A program made the translations under genes and the position numbers. Below are positions 20,360 through 32,545 of a stretch of 64,000 nucleotides of DNA, piece after piece. Origin of the DNA: Cytidiella melzeri (lineage: Eukaryota; Basidiomycota; Agaricomycetes; Polyporales; Irpicaceae). The DNA lies in the NCBI GenBank assembly GCA_022592445.1, contig JABYQR010000104.1:1-64000 (forward strand), written 5' to 3'. Position 1 is the first letter of the stretch; each line of letters starts with the position of its first letter. A model generated the notes under the pieces. It worked only from the letters and a program-made list of their open reading frames with translations. It searched no databases and was not told the origin of the DNA.

Positions 20360-22476
20360 ATGAACAGTCGATATGCACACCGGAAACGACCCTCCACGTT
20401 GCGCCTCTCGACGGACTCGACCTTGTCTCCGCTACCCTTGTACACCACAGCCATAGTTCAGGATCCGCTTGATCGACCTCCAGACTATCCAGACAGCGCT
20501 GAAGAGGCTGACGTAGACTTGGACTCAGAGTCAGACGAGGGCATCGTACGCTACGCTACTCAACCTATCGCTTCACCTCGCAGAAGGTCGTCTGCTCCCC
20601 GCTCACCGCCACCTAGGTCAAAGCAACGCAGTCGCACCGGCTCTTCGGACCCATACCTCGACTCGCTCTTGGCACGTAGCGTACACGCACTTGAAATGTC
20701 GAATACCCTTCTTCAGTCTTCTATCACTACTCAGACTACTCTCAACTCCGTCTTTGGGGCGGAGGATGCTGAGACGTCTTTAGAGACACATGCGCGTAAT
20801 CTTTCCTCGAGGATCGTGGAAAGCGCGACTTGCGCAGACGACCTTGACATGATATCGAGAGGCGTGGACTCGCTCCTACTGGACGAAGAGGATACTGTCT
20901 CTACCCCTGCGGAGGAAGAAGATGAAGAAGATACTGCAAGCCGCAGCTTACCCATTCCAAATTCGTTGTCACAGAGAAGATCTCACCTACGCAAACCTTC
21001 GCTAGATCTCCGGAATGCGTCGTTGAACTACTCCAATCACAACAGGACTGACCTCATTGCACCTCCACCACGAGCGATCACCATGTACGTCGACTCATCA
21101 GAAAGCCCTACGTCCATCGCGATGCCCCCGACTCTTGGGATGCGGATACCAGCGCGCCCGCCAGGTACACCTCTTCCTCCCGATAGCCACCGCCGGCCGT
21201 TACTCCTACAGTCTCAGTCGGATACTCTCACCAGTAGCCCCAAACGAGCGGTAGATGTACTATCTTCGTACGTTGGCTCGTCCTCGACAACAATCATCTC
21301 GTCTCCATCATCATCTTTCTCCGCGCGCACGGTCCATCGACCGAGGAGTGGGAGTAGCTCTACCAGCACTACTACTAGGCGATCTCCTCAAATAGGTATC
21401 ACCTGCTCCCGGTCCCCGAGTCACTCGCCTACTCGATCCAGTCGGTCACAATCTATCCGACGACGGGATCCTCCACGCGAATGGGACACCCCACCGATAA
21501 TTGAACTTCCGTCGTCCTCATCAGAGTCATCCGACGACAAGGAAATCGTCGTCGACCGCACACTTACCAGCCTCCGCACCATTCTCCAAAACAACCCTCC
21601 GAAAGAGCCCAAGGGCAAAGAACGCGAGAAGGAAGTCGCGCGTCCTGCGCTACTTCTCAGTCCTACAGTTTCTACACCCATCGCTGACACCTCACATGCG
21701 ACAGCCAGCGTCTCCAGGCTCTTCACCAAGGCCCGTCACACGCACTCGACGCGTCCGCCGAGTCCGCCAAGACATTCTTCGTTACGGGGAAGCGCTAACA
21801 CGCTGCGAAGTCACAGGGAACGAGAACGGAGTGGTGGTGGGAGCATTCCTCAGACGCCTATCTCTCCTGCTCCTTCGCTGAGCGGGAGCTGGCTGAGTGT
21901 GTCGGATGCGTTGAGTTTCAAGGGCTCCAGTGGTCGGTCGACGCCGAATCGAGTGACCTTCGCGGAGCTTCCCGCGGATACGGGGGAGAAGAAGGATCGA
22001 GGGTCGCCGCGGTCGAGGAGTCGGTCGAGGTCGAGGAGCCGGAAGGGGAAGGGGAAGGATGTGGGTAAGGGAGGGGATGTGAGTGATGGAGATGGGCCGT
22101 GGTGGATGTGGTTGTTGGGTGTTAATGTGAACCCATCGATTGCTGGCGTGCCGTCGTATGTGAGGAATGAGGAGAGAGTGTCGAGAGGTGCTGGTTGGGC
22201 TCCTAGACCAGGCTTTGGTGGGAGCATTGATGATTGGGGGCGTAGTGATGCGGGGAGGGGCTTTTGTGGTATGTGACCCTTTAGCTGACCTGAGTGTTTT
22301 CGCTGACGGTTTGGGTAGGTTTGGGGCTTGCTGTGCAAGCATACGCTATCGTGGTCAAAAACCGCAAGAAGCTGCTCTTGCGTCGGACGTTTTGCTGTGG
22401 CGTCAGTTGTATAGGTTCTCCATCTGTCCGCCGCCCACCACCGTCTCTATTACGAACCCTCAACGAAAGGACATGA
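20360..22476 (+). CDS. Ser/Arg/Pro-rich protein, 688 residues, probable carboxy-terminal membrane anchor
   Basis: Exon 1 (20360-22268) and exon 2 (22319-22476) are joined by a 50-bp GTATGT...GTAG intron. Without splicing the frame would stop four codons after the donor. The protein is mostly low complexity: acidic runs (EEEDEEDT), many Ser/Thr-Pro sites, and RSRSRSRSR near residue 555. The carboxy-terminal about 110 residues look ordered (WWMWLLGVNVNP, then GLGLAVQAYAIVV followed by basic KNRKK). This could be a hydrophobic anchor or hairpin with a basic flank. I do not recognise a named family. It is likely phosphorylated given the SP/TP density, and localisation to a membrane is inference. 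Confidence 0.7.
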
Positions 22477-23223
22477 AGCTAGATGTAGGCTTGAACACTG
22501 CTCAGGGCTTATGGCTAATGATTAACTGCTCGATACCTCTTTCCATTTTGCATCCGACTCGCATATATCCTCTCATTTGCTGCCTGAATCTGTTTTGATA
22601 ATATAGGCTGCTTAAAGCTCTCTTTGATATCAGTTGTTGTGTATAATAGCCATACGTTGAATGTACTCAGGCGTTGTGCAGCCTCTTTGTCTTATCGAAT
22701 ACATACACCGGAGCTTGATACGGAATCGGACCGTGCCGTACCAAAAACACCACATCGCGAGCCAATCCCGACACGAATGTTCCACTCACTCTTTGCAAAT
22801 GACTGCCATGACGGACTCCAGCTTGAGACAGCCACGCGTGTCGCGTAACTGTAGAAATGTGCGTACAGTATTGATAACCGGGTACGTTATGATCACAGCT
22901 CTAAGCATCATCTGCGCAGTTGTCTCCTTGCTCGATGGATACACTTTTGGGGTGCGTCTTCTCTCACCGGCGAGTTATGCACGTGCGTGGCTCACTTGTC
23001 TCGCAGCCACACAGGTCTTCGGGGGGACAATCGCATGACCGCCAAACCTCACAACTTCTGGAAAGCCTCCGCGTCTGCGTGGTGCCCTGTTGGTGTCCGA
23101 TAGCAGATGGATATCATCGGTTTTTGCGTTCCTCCTGGGAGATATGGTACAGCCGTCGACCGCTGACCTGTGTGTCTTCTTGCTCTTGTGCTTGAACTGT
23201 CATCTGCAGTGCCCCCAGCGACC
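22477..23223. other. Intergenic region upstream of the MFS gene
   Basis: Several short frames occur but none has splice or motif support. It presumably contains the MFS promoter. Confidence 0.5.
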
Positions 23224-25484
23224 ATGTCCGACGCCAGTAACGAGAAACGTGCCTCTGTGGACAATGAGAAGGGCCTTGCGGAGGTCAACTCTGGTGAGAT
23301 TGTGCATGTGCGCTCGGGGGATGGTGTAGACGAGACATACAGAATCAAGTGTCACTTGAGTATGTGTCTTTCTCTGGACCAAACAAATGCTGTCCTTCTT
23401 TCAGTGCTGAAATCCGTCTTCCCTCTCTAGTCAACGAATGTTTCCAGCGCGAGATCGGTTTCGGTCGGTACCAGAGCGAGCTATTCATCTTGTCTGGCTT
23501 AGGCTGGCTGGCAGACAGTGAGTTTTGATTCCTTGCCCACAACTGCTCACGTCCATGTTCTGATTTTATGCCGCTGCAGATCTCTGGCTGCAGGGTGTCG
23601 CTATCCTCCTACCGCAGATCAATACCGAGTTCAACCCGCCTCGCGTCGAATACACTACGCTTGCGCTATACGTCGGTCTTATCTGCGGAGCTGTCACTTG
23701 GGGCAGCTTGTCTGATATTATTGGACGGAAACTGTCGTGGCAGATTACGCTCTGTCTTGCGGTACGCTTGCTTGACGCCGTCAGTTCTCCGTTGATTGCA
23801 GTGATTGATCGAGTCGAATGGTAGGGCATCTTTGGTATTGCAGCCGGTGGGTCGAAGGACTTTGTCACATTATGCTCGTTGGTCGCCTGCATGGCGTTTG
23901 GCGTGGGTGGAAAGTGAGTGTACTCGTATTTGCCTCGACAGACTTGGTGTACTGACTGAATGTTCTCTCATCTTCAGCCTCCCTGTCGATGGTATGCATG
24001 TATACATCGGATATCCGCGGCTGATCTAATTTTTGCCTTTAGGTGCACTGTTCCTCGAGAATATACCGCAATCTCATCAGGTTGGTCGTCAGTTTTCCAA
24101 CTGCTACTCAACCGCTTAATTTTTCGTACAGTGGCTTCTAACGTTCTTGTCTGCGTGGTGGTCTGTCGGCCAAGTCGTTGGCTCGCTTATCATCTGGGGC
24201 TTTGTCGCCAACTACTCCGCTGACAAGGGCTGGAGATATTCTTTTTATACTCTGTAAATCCCACGTCTATCTACTTCGTCTTCACGCACATCAACCCACA
24301 CACCATTCTTTCAGGGGAAGCATGACATTCGCAATGTTTATATGCCGGTACTTCATATTCAGCCTCCAAGAATCTCCCAAGTTCCTCGTCGCGATCGGCA
24401 AGGACGAAGAGGCCATCGAAGCATTGACTTATATCGCGAAGCGTAACGGCAGGACGATTACGTTGACTGCGGAGACCTTGCTTTCGCATGGCAGAGCAAA
24501 GGGCCGCGCACACAAGGAATCATTGATGTGGACGTTCAAGAACTCGTTCGCACATTTCTCCCTGTCAGCATATCCCGTTTCTCGTTTTTCAATGATCGCG
24601 GCTCACTGAACAGTGTTGATACTGTACCAGCTCGCACGTTCGCCCTCTCTTCTCGACAAGACCTCTCGCCATCAACTCAACATTGATCATCCTTATCTGG
24701 GGCCTCATCGGCCTCGCCTACCCGCTCTTCAACGGCTTCCTCGTTCTCTACCTCGAAGACAAGATCACCTTCGCGGACACCCTCAACCGCACCTATCGTG
24801 ACTACATCATCGTCGCCGTCCTGGGTATCCCCGGCTCCGCCATCGCGTGCCTCATCATCGACTGGACAAGGAACAGCGGGAAATGGGAGATCGGCGGTCG
24901 AAAGCTGGCGTTGGCGGTTAGCACGCTTGCGACGGGGTTGTTCTTGTTTTTGTTTACGACGGCTACAACTGAGGCGGCGTACCTTGGGTTTTCGTGTGCG
25001 AGTAGTCTGACGCAGTAAGTGGTGTCTTGTTAACTTGCTGTATTTATGTGGCTTTTCACTGACAATGTGGGTAGGAACGCGATGTACGGTGTCTTGTATG
25101 CGTATACGCCTGAAGTGTTCCCTACGCCTCATCGGGGGACGGGCGACGCCCTTGCGTCGGCTTTCAATCGAGTCATGGGCCTCATTGCTCCGATCATCAA
25201 GATTGCCACTACAGCGAGGGATGGGAGCTCCAACAGCATCAACGCCAACGTGTACGTTTCAGAGTGTTTTTTTCCCGCTTTACTTCGGAACGACAGCTCA
25301 ATGTGTTTTTCTCTGTTGCTGCATCAGACCGGTGTTTATTTCCGCGACATTGTTTGTCGTGGCTTCTATCTTGGCGATGCTGCTTCCTATCGAGGTTAGT
25401 TACTTTTCTTGAGCCTAGAGAGTTCGAGATTTTGGATGCTGATGGTATGATGTTCGCTAGACCGCTGGAAAAGCTGTGCTTTGA
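23224..25484 (+). CDS. MFS transporter, SV2/SVOP-like, 522 residues, 12 exons
   Basis: Exons 23224-23359, 23431-23517, 23580-23761, 23825-23913, 23978-23991, 24043-24080, 24132-24253, 24315-24563, 24631-25014, 25075-25251, 25328-25394 and 25461-25484 join in frame. Motifs: GRYQSELFILSGLGWLADN in TM1, the loop signature WGSLSDIIGRKLSW, FLSAWWSVGQVVGSLIIWGF around TM5, LQESPKFLVAIGK after TM6, and YTPEVFPTPHRGTGDALASA in the second half. These fit the SV2/SVOP-like group of the sugar-porter superfamily: twelve membrane helices in plasma or organelle membrane, proton-coupled solute uptake or efflux. The substrate cannot be told from sequence. Exon 5 is only 14 bases. The protein ends ETAGKAVL. 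Confidence 0.88.
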
Positions 25485-26697
25485 GCTTGGATCGGTATAC
25501 TTAGTGGTGTGGCCTACCGACCGATGATTGCGCTTCAAATGTAGGGATGTATAATACGAAAACACAAACGTACCAAAAGTGGGAATTCGATACAATGCTT
25601 TTCTTCGCAACACAGGCAGGCCCGGGAGAAGTCACATTTAAAACTCCGGAGCAATTGAAAGCTGAATGTCGCTTTCGGAGTTTTGAATATTTCGAGTCTG
25701 CTCGACACGTTTTGAGCTCACACGTTGCCCTCCATGAACCTGAGCTGTGACATCTACCACGACTGAGCGTATGATGCCTTGTAAGTTCCAGTGGGTTGGG
25801 CCCTCTTGCAACCACAGCAGTGCTATACTCACCATTTCTGTAGAATAAATTTGCCCTCCTCCCGCAGCCGGCTTTTCAAGATTAGCTCTTATAGGGGGAA
25901 CCCCTGTGTGGTTGCTGCTAAGATTTCACCGAAGGCATTATGCATCAGTCGCTAAGTAGTGGCGACACGCCTTGAACTCTCGGCATACTTGGGACGACCG
26001 CGTAGGCTGCGCAGATGTGAAAATGCGCCCAAACGTGTCCAACACGACCGGTGATCTCTTTATCGAAGCCAATTCCTAGTCTCGGACGTAGACCAAGGTA
26101 AATAACCACGTAACACTTTTGACGCATCAAGATCTACGCGGTACTTGTAGGCTGATGAGTAGTGGTATGCCTAGCGATTGGTGAGTCATGAACAAGACGC
26201 GGCTTGTGGTACTTATTCAGTTGTTCACAGCGATGTCGCGGACAACGCTGGGCTGACGGCTGTGCTTGGGAAGATAATTCTTGCGCGCGATTACTGATAC
26301 CATGGCTCAGTATCCTCCTAGAGTCTTTCTGCTCAGGTGGCTCGCAACCTACGAACAGGCAGGGATCCCTCGAGCTGCTTTACATTCACAGATGGAATTT
26401 GTGTTCTACTTACATGACGTCAGCGGATATACGAGTTATTAGCAAGACCCGGCGGCAGGAGCAAACAGGAGAGAGGGTCGATCGTGGATCGTGCAATATA
26501 TAGCACCGGTCGGGTGGGATGGCGTCAAGTCTACTTTGTTAGAAGCTGCCGCGACGCTGTGTAGCCCCGGTGATATCGTAAGCAATTTAACCGGACCCGT
26601 ATATGTGCCCGCGAAAGCTGAATGGCAAAATTTGTTAGTTCGACCTCACAAGACCACCGCCCCTCCCATCAACATAGCACTCACACCTGTGTCCGGG
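25485..26697. other. Intergenic, no gene supported
   Basis: A 67-codon frame at 25547-25750 has no motif. A TATATA stretch near 26488-26493 may serve the dehydrogenase gene starting at 26698. Confidence 0.5.
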
Positions 26698-28047
26698 ATG
26701 TCACAGACAATCCCCAAAACGATGAAGGCACAGGTTGTCCAGGCCGATAAAACGATCAAGGTCGAGGAGGTCCCCGTCCCTGCTGTTGCAGACAATGAGG
26801 TTCTCGTCCGAGTCATTGCCATCGCTCAGAACCCCACAGACTGGAAACGTACGTCCTGTCGCACGAAATTTCCTACGACTCATGTTTACCCCTACTCTGC
26901 TGCAGATGTCGAACACATGACCAAGCCTGGCTCAATCTGTGGATGCGAGTTTGTTGGACATGTTGTTCAGGTTGGGAAGGACGTGTCTAGATTTGTTGTC
27001 GGCGACCTTGTTACAGGCCTGAACCATGGGTCGGCATTTCCGGACAGAGGAGCCTTTGCCGAGTACGTTTGCGCCATAGCGGATGTCGTGTGGAAGGTTC
27101 CGGAAAATATAAAGCCGGAGGAGGCTGTTAGCATGAATGTCGGGTAAGTTTAAAGTGTTCTAATCTCTATGGTTTGTGGGACTTATGAGGCTGTGTCTTT
27201 GCAGACCTCTTACCGTTGTCCAGTCATTCTACAGCTCGAAAAACCTCGCACTTCCTACGCCACCCGAGAGAGTTGGAGGGGTGGAGTGGTTACTTGTCTA
27301 TGGTGGAAGCAGCGAGTACTCTCTTCTATTGAGCGTTTTGCAGGGTCTTGATGCAAACGCCTGGCCCTTCAACAGCTTCGGTTGGGATGTACGCTATTCA
27401 ATTCGCCAAAACGTTCGGTCTAAAGGTCGTCACAACCGCCTCGCCTCGCAACTTTGACCTCCTCAAGAGCCTTGGCGCAGACGAGGTCTTTGACGTACGT
27501 CCGATTGATGGCTTTCAAGACGTCGTACTGACGGGACCTTATTGCAGTATAGAGATCCTGACGTAGTCGACAAGATTAAAGCCGCCACAGACAGCTCAAT
27601 TCACTACGCCCTCGACACCGTCTCAACGATCGAAAGTCAGATGCTCACAGTTAAGACGTTCGCCTCCGGTCCCGGCAAGCTTCATGTTATCCTCCCGCCA
27701 GAAGAAAAGGCGATGAACTCGCGCAAGGACGTGAAATTTAGCAGTACGTATATCGTACTTCACAGCACTGTACCTCATTCTCAAGTTACTCGCCGTCAGT
27801 ATCTTTGCTCTACAGTGCGTTCGGTTCTCCATACCCCTTTGGCGGCCAGACGCTGCCCGCTGCCCCGGAAGACCGCATACAAGTGCGGGACTGGCTCACT
27901 GGACCGTGGATTCAGCTCGTCAAGGACGGTGTGATCAAGCCGAACCCAGTGAAGCTTATGCCAGGTGGGTTGGCGGGTATCCCGGAGGGCTTTGAGTATA
28001 TGAAGGCGGGGAAGAACAGTGCTGAGAAGTTGGTGTACAAGCTTTGA
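26698..28047 (+). CDS. Zinc-type alcohol dehydrogenase/enoyl reductase-like (MDR) protein, 347 residues
   Basis: Exons 26698-26848, 26906-27143, 27205-27308, 27376-27494, 27548-27747 and 27816-28047 join in frame. The amino-terminal GroES-like domain has EVLVRVIAIAQNPTDWK, GCEFVGHV and a GAFAEY motif. The Rossmann part has SVGMYAIQFAK, LLKSLGADEVFDY and an ALDTVST strand. The catalytic-zinc Cys/His set of classical ADHs is missing, as in trans-enoyl reductase-like and quinone reductase-like MDRs, so NADPH-dependent reduction without zinc is likely. Intron 3 appears to use a GC donor (27309); the GT alternative one codon-pair earlier would remove the Gly-Gly of the nucleotide-binding turn. Starting at ATG 26698 gives a standard length. 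Confidence 0.85.
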
Positions 28048-28712
28048 ATGGGCGGTGTCAATAGATGGACCCGAAGCATGATAATGTGCTTTGTATCTTT
28101 GAAACTGCTGTGGACGCGCGGACGATTGGCGGCGTGTAAACTATCCTTGTTTTCGTGTGTTGATTGTATGTGTTTCCTCAATACCGTGTCGTAATTGAGT
28201 TTCTGTTACACTGCTAGGCTGGGCTGTACTCTTCCGTGCTCACAGTTTTCGCAAACCTCTCGCTACAACAAAACCCGAATTTTAACAATGTAGAAGGAAA
28301 GAAACAGTGCGTGGCAGGTTATAACTACCCTCACTTGTCATTACCAATGCAGTTGGCCCAATGATTTCTGAGCGAACGTTGGACGGTGAAGATCTTAAGT
28401 GGTGATGTGGTGTTGATGGGTCAGTGTACGCAAATCGGCGTGCCGCGATTGATCCCGTAAGGAATCAGCACATCTCGACGAAACAAAACAGTCGAACAGA
28501 CGGGTAAAGTTTGTGGATAGCACTGGTACTAGATATACGATGTGAATAACAGAGAACACAGCGATAGCAATCACAATTACAAGCACAAGCATATGTTATT
28601 GAGCCCAGCTGCGCAAGGGTATAGCACCATATTAGGTATCGTACACTACGCAATACGACTTTTCAGAAAGATGAATCCGAGAAAAATGGGCACCAGAACG
28701 GTTCGGGGTAGT
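28048..28712. other. Convergent intergenic region
   Basis: Three-prime flanks of the MDR gene and the SPFH gene. No feature seen. Confidence 0.5.
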
Positions 28713-30030
28713 TTAAACTTGCGAAACGCTGTTCAGCAAACCCATCCGTGTAACGTCGCCCATGCCTTCTCCTGCCTCATCCCCGACGGCATGGCTGGCT
28801 CCACTAGGCCCTGCGCCGCTTTGTCTCATGAGCTGACCGGCGACGTCGTTCTGGAGTTGCATTGGCACGAAGACGACCTTGCTGTTCGCGGACTTGGCCA
28901 TCTGCTGCAGCGCCTCCAGCTGACGAATCTGCATCGCAGCAGGGCTGGCGAGGATGTCGGCGGCCTGTCGCATGAGCCGAGCGGCGTCGACTTCAGCGCG
29001 GGCTGCGATGACTTTACTCTCTCCGAGGCGCTTCTGCTGAGCTGCAGAGGAGAGCGACGCGGACACTTCGGGCGAGAAGATGATGTCCTTGATGAGGATG
29101 CCCTCAATGGAAACTCCCCACTTGTCGGCGACGTCGCCAACGATTTCAGCAATTTCAAAGGCGATGGCTTCACGCTCTGTCACCACGGACTGGACGGCCC
29201 GAGCACCGACGACGTGACGCAGAGTGGTTTGCGAACGTTCAATGAGAGCCTGTCGGAGGTCGGTGATGCCAAAGGCGGCGCGGTATGGACTGGTGATCTG
29301 GAAGTAAATCACGGAATCGCTGTATGTGTAGAGTCAATATCAATGCTTGAAAGACAAAACAATAATTTACATCTCGACGTCAACGTTGTCCCTTGTGATG
29401 ACCTTTTGTCGGCCAATGGGACTGATCTGGATTTTAACGTCTACAACGCGTAAAGATTCCGTGCAGACGTTGACCTGGACAAGCCCGGGGTCGACAGACT
29501 TGTAGAACTTGCCGAAACGTGAGACGAGACCAACGGATCCTGAAAAGTGGCGACATAGTCAACGAGCTATTAATATCGTGGCTGTGCAAAGGGTCCGGCG
29601 AATATTGACCGGTGTAATGTGGGGTAGATAACCGAAGTTCTGACCGTACCTTGTTGCACGTTGCGGAAAGGGTTGGGTAACGGACAGCATGGGATGGCAC
29701 CGCAGAGCCCAATGCAAGAGCCTAGGACATTCAACATGGAACCGTAGACTCCATGAGTGACCTAAGGGCGGTGATGAAACTAGCTTCATTTAGGTGACGA
29801 CAAACAACTCACCTCGGAAGTACCCAAATCCTGCGCATAAGATGGCTGATTGACAATACTAAGTACGACATGGGATCGACCATAGACCACGCGAAACGAC
29901 GCACCTGCATTTCGCTGCGCTTCAGCGGCTGGACTTTGATAACATGTCCGTCACCACCAGCCAACCTCTTGCCAATTGCCGTCGAAGCGGAGGGTCTGTC
30001 GTCGGTCACTGCGCTCGGTGGTGAGTTCAT
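28713..30030 (-). CDS. SPFH/band-7 protein (stomatin/prohibitin family), at least 348 residues
   Basis: Minus-strand exons 29905-30030, 29813-29845, 29650-29761, 29371-29539 and 28713-29319 join in frame. The order is a polar amino terminus, a Cys/Gly/Pro-rich hydrophobic segment (SCIGLCGAIPCCPLPNPF) that could insert as a hairpin, then the SPFH domain (VDPGLVQVNVCTESLRVVDV, VITRDNV, YRAAFGITDLRQALIERSQT). The long helical part contains REAIAFEIAEIVGDVADKWG. Such proteins oligomerise as membrane scaffolds. The true start is uncertain: an upstream exon beginning at ATG 30163 (SGDTKYRAPSEASDAS) reads like a natural amino terminus but does not splice in frame, so I use ATG 30030. A TATA box lies at about 30290. 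Confidence 0.85.
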
Positions 30031-30288
30031 GGTCAATTGCAAGGGTCTGCAGCGTTAGACAGAGAGGGCGATGCTCACCACCAGGCGCGGCATGGTCTAC
30101 CACATTCCCACGAGATGCATCCGACGCTTCGCTTGGCGCGCGGTATTTGGTGTCGCCGGACATATCTTTGCGCGTGCTAAGCTCGAAAGTAGCCAGAGTT
30201 GCCAAAGTAAGAAGGTGAGGGGTCGCTGGTGAGAGTAGCTGGGGAAAGCTGGTAGTATGTCGCCTCACCGCTCTCCTTCTTTATATGC

Positions 30289-30294
30289 ACTGTT
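30289..30294 (-). promoter_or_regulatory. TATA box upstream of the SPFH gene
   Basis: TATAAA on the minus strand, about 127 bases before the ATG at 30163. Confidence 0.4.
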
Positions 30295-30850
30295 TGACGG
30301 ACGGTGGAGGTTCCGCAGTAGAGGTGATTGTCGATTTCACAATATGTACTGTAAGTGCAACGTAATATAGAGTTAACCCTATATATGGACATGCCGCCCT
30401 TTGGAATGATTAGATATTATCCCTTTTCGATTTGCTCTCGGCCTCCATGACATTCACACCAGTACACACCGTGCACTGCAAAACGTCTTTTACCCAGGCT
30501 CGTCTTAATGCCGACATGCCCTGACCCTCATATTCACTATGGACTGACGTGCGCAGCTCACCACATGACTGGTAGGTTCGAGTTAACTGTTCTACATACA
30601 GGCTTCATTCCAAACGGCGCGCTACGAGTGTCGAGGCTGTTCAGTACTCGGAGACTATAACGCCAGTGATACAGTGCCACGGTAGGACTCTATCAGACAT
30701 CTGATGATGACCTCAATACTGGTGAGCGTCGTATCAGTTCACACGAGCTATTGTATCAGCCGAGGCGTTCAGAGATACGCTGCGCATTGACCTGCAATGT
30801 CGGAGCGCGGGCAAGCGACTCCTTCCGTTTCCATGATTCATCCGCGGCTG

Positions 30851-30919
30851 TAGTCTCGCGTGGCCAGCCTCTATCTCGAAAGCATGTAGTGAGAATTTGA
30901 GGTTGGCCACGCGAGACTA
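30851..30919. repeat. Perfect 16-bp inverted repeat with 37-base loop
   Basis: TAGTCTCGCGTGGCCA at 30851-30866 and its exact complement at 30904-30919. Pairing continues for about four more bases after one mismatch. Confidence 0.75.
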
Positions 30920-31497
30920 CCGTGACTGCAGTCCCTGGATATCCACATGCATCGGAGCAGCCTTTAGTCGCCCTACTAGTAACCACCCGCAAAGTCAGCT
31001 GAACATTCTCATTACATGCGCAGCACTTGTCAGTAAAACGACCAGCAATTCGGTGTCACTATTGGCCGGCATATGTTTCGCAAGTCCGTGGTTTGTCGGG
31101 CTGCGCAGTGCCAGATTTTGTCAATGCAGATTTGGCTAGGCAAAAATCCCTCATAGTTGTTCCACGACCCGCGCCGACATCAGGGTCTGCAATTGTGTTC
31201 ACCGCACATATGAGGCGCGGAGCATTTGTCGCTGCGCGAATAGCCCCGTTTCAATGTTGCAGATCGCAGTAGTTCGTGAGCTCCAGTGGACCCACTTGCG
31301 CGCTTATATGTACTTGAGTTACGCTTTGAATACTGTTCACCATGATGTATCAGCCGTTTATATGGCTGAGGCGGTCAGATATCTTCGATGATCATTCTAA
31401 GGGCAAGCTGCATATCTACCAGCAGGAAAAAAATGTCAACCCAAACCTGCACAAAGGTCGGTCCTGATTCGTCCTAGAAATGTCAAGTTCACTACCG

Positions 31498-32545
31498 CTA
31501 ACCGCGCCCTGTTTCCTCCAGTGTATGCTGCCATAGCCTGCTTTTGACTTCGGGTGACACTGCCGTTGCGTTCAACGCCTCTCCGTGACTGTTCCTCCGG
31601 TACCAGCCAGCCTTGCCCGCATACATGCCATGCCACATATACTCTGCACATACATCCGGGGTCACGCCAGCAACGTAACCGAGAATGTGAGCGAAGGGCG
31701 ACAACAGACGGACCCTCCAATCATCGGTCCCGTTGAGAATCTGCGAACGCACGATACCGGGGGAAATATGTGTGAACGCCATTGCGGGATGGAGTTCTGC
31801 AAAGGACTGTGTTACAATAGGAGTTGTCAGCCTTTGCGCATATAAGCACCATATGGCGGGAATTATTCACCTCTATCATGGCATTGTTGCAAACCCCGGC
31901 ATACTTGGCCGCACCACCTACCGAGTAGTTCTTCAGACCGAGATCATTGAGATTGATGGAAGTGTCGGCCCCCTCAAAACCGGAAAGTACTGTCATGACC
32001 TTGGCATCTTCATTCGCATCGACAGCCTTCTGTAGCAGCGGAACGAGGCTGTAAATGCGTAGATCAGTGACTGCAGTAATATTTACTCTGCGCCACGTAT
32101 CTTTAAGGACTCACTCGTATGTAAACCTCCACCTAGCATAATAGTGCAGCGCCAGTTTCCTGTCAATCCCTTCGTCTGTCTCGTTCCTGCCCTTCATCGT
32201 CAGGATACCAGGGGAGAGTACCAAGAAGTTGAGCTTCGGTAGTCGACCTACGAGCTCTGCCGTAGTCCGCCGTACATTGCGCATGAGCGAAACATCGCAC
32301 TCGACGAACTCGTGCAGAGGCTCGCCCTCCGCCGGCTTGGGAAAAGTCGCAATGAGGTCTTGCGCTGCCTGGCGGTTTCGTCCTATGATGACAATGTGTG
32401 CGTCGCCCTTACGGTGTTCAGCAAAGGCCTTGGCCATGCCTGCGCCGACGCCTGTCGTGCCTCCAACAAAGACCGCCACGGGGCGGTAGGGTAGCGCACT
32501 ACTAGTAGTGATGTTTGCGTTGCGGATTTTGAGTAGGAATGCCAT
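31498..32545 (-). CDS. Short-chain dehydrogenase/reductase (SDR), 305 residues
   Basis: Exons 32115-32545, 31871-32048 and 31498-31806 join in frame. The cofactor loop VGGTTGVGAGMA fits the Gly-x3-Gly-x-Gly Rossmann signature, followed by IVIIGRNRQAAQ and an Asp (ECDVS) at the end of the adenine-binding strand. LNFLVLSPGILT replaces the usual NNAG block, and the catalytic region is LGLKNYSVGGAAKYAG, with Tyr and a downstream Lys at a slightly longer spacing than YxxxK. This pattern is usual in a group of basidiomycete SDRs of unknown substrate. Expected role: NAD(P)(H)-dependent oxidoreduction, probably cytosolic. A TATAAAAT tract lies at 32575-32582, only 30 bases before the ATG. Confidence 0.85.

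Larger units (their letters stand above)
30164..31497. other. Intergenic, contains an inverted repeat
   Basis: No gene seen. Similar short blocks (GTATCAGCC, then GAGGCG.TCAGA) recur near 30752 and 31345 in direct orientation and may mark a decayed element. Confidence 0.45.

Noticed and set aside
21782..22342. Antisense ORFs under the Ser/Arg-rich gene
   Set aside because: Shadow frames of a low-complexity gene with no motif.
25547..25750. 67-codon plus-strand ORF downstream of the MFS gene
   Set aside because: No recognisable feature; probably chance.
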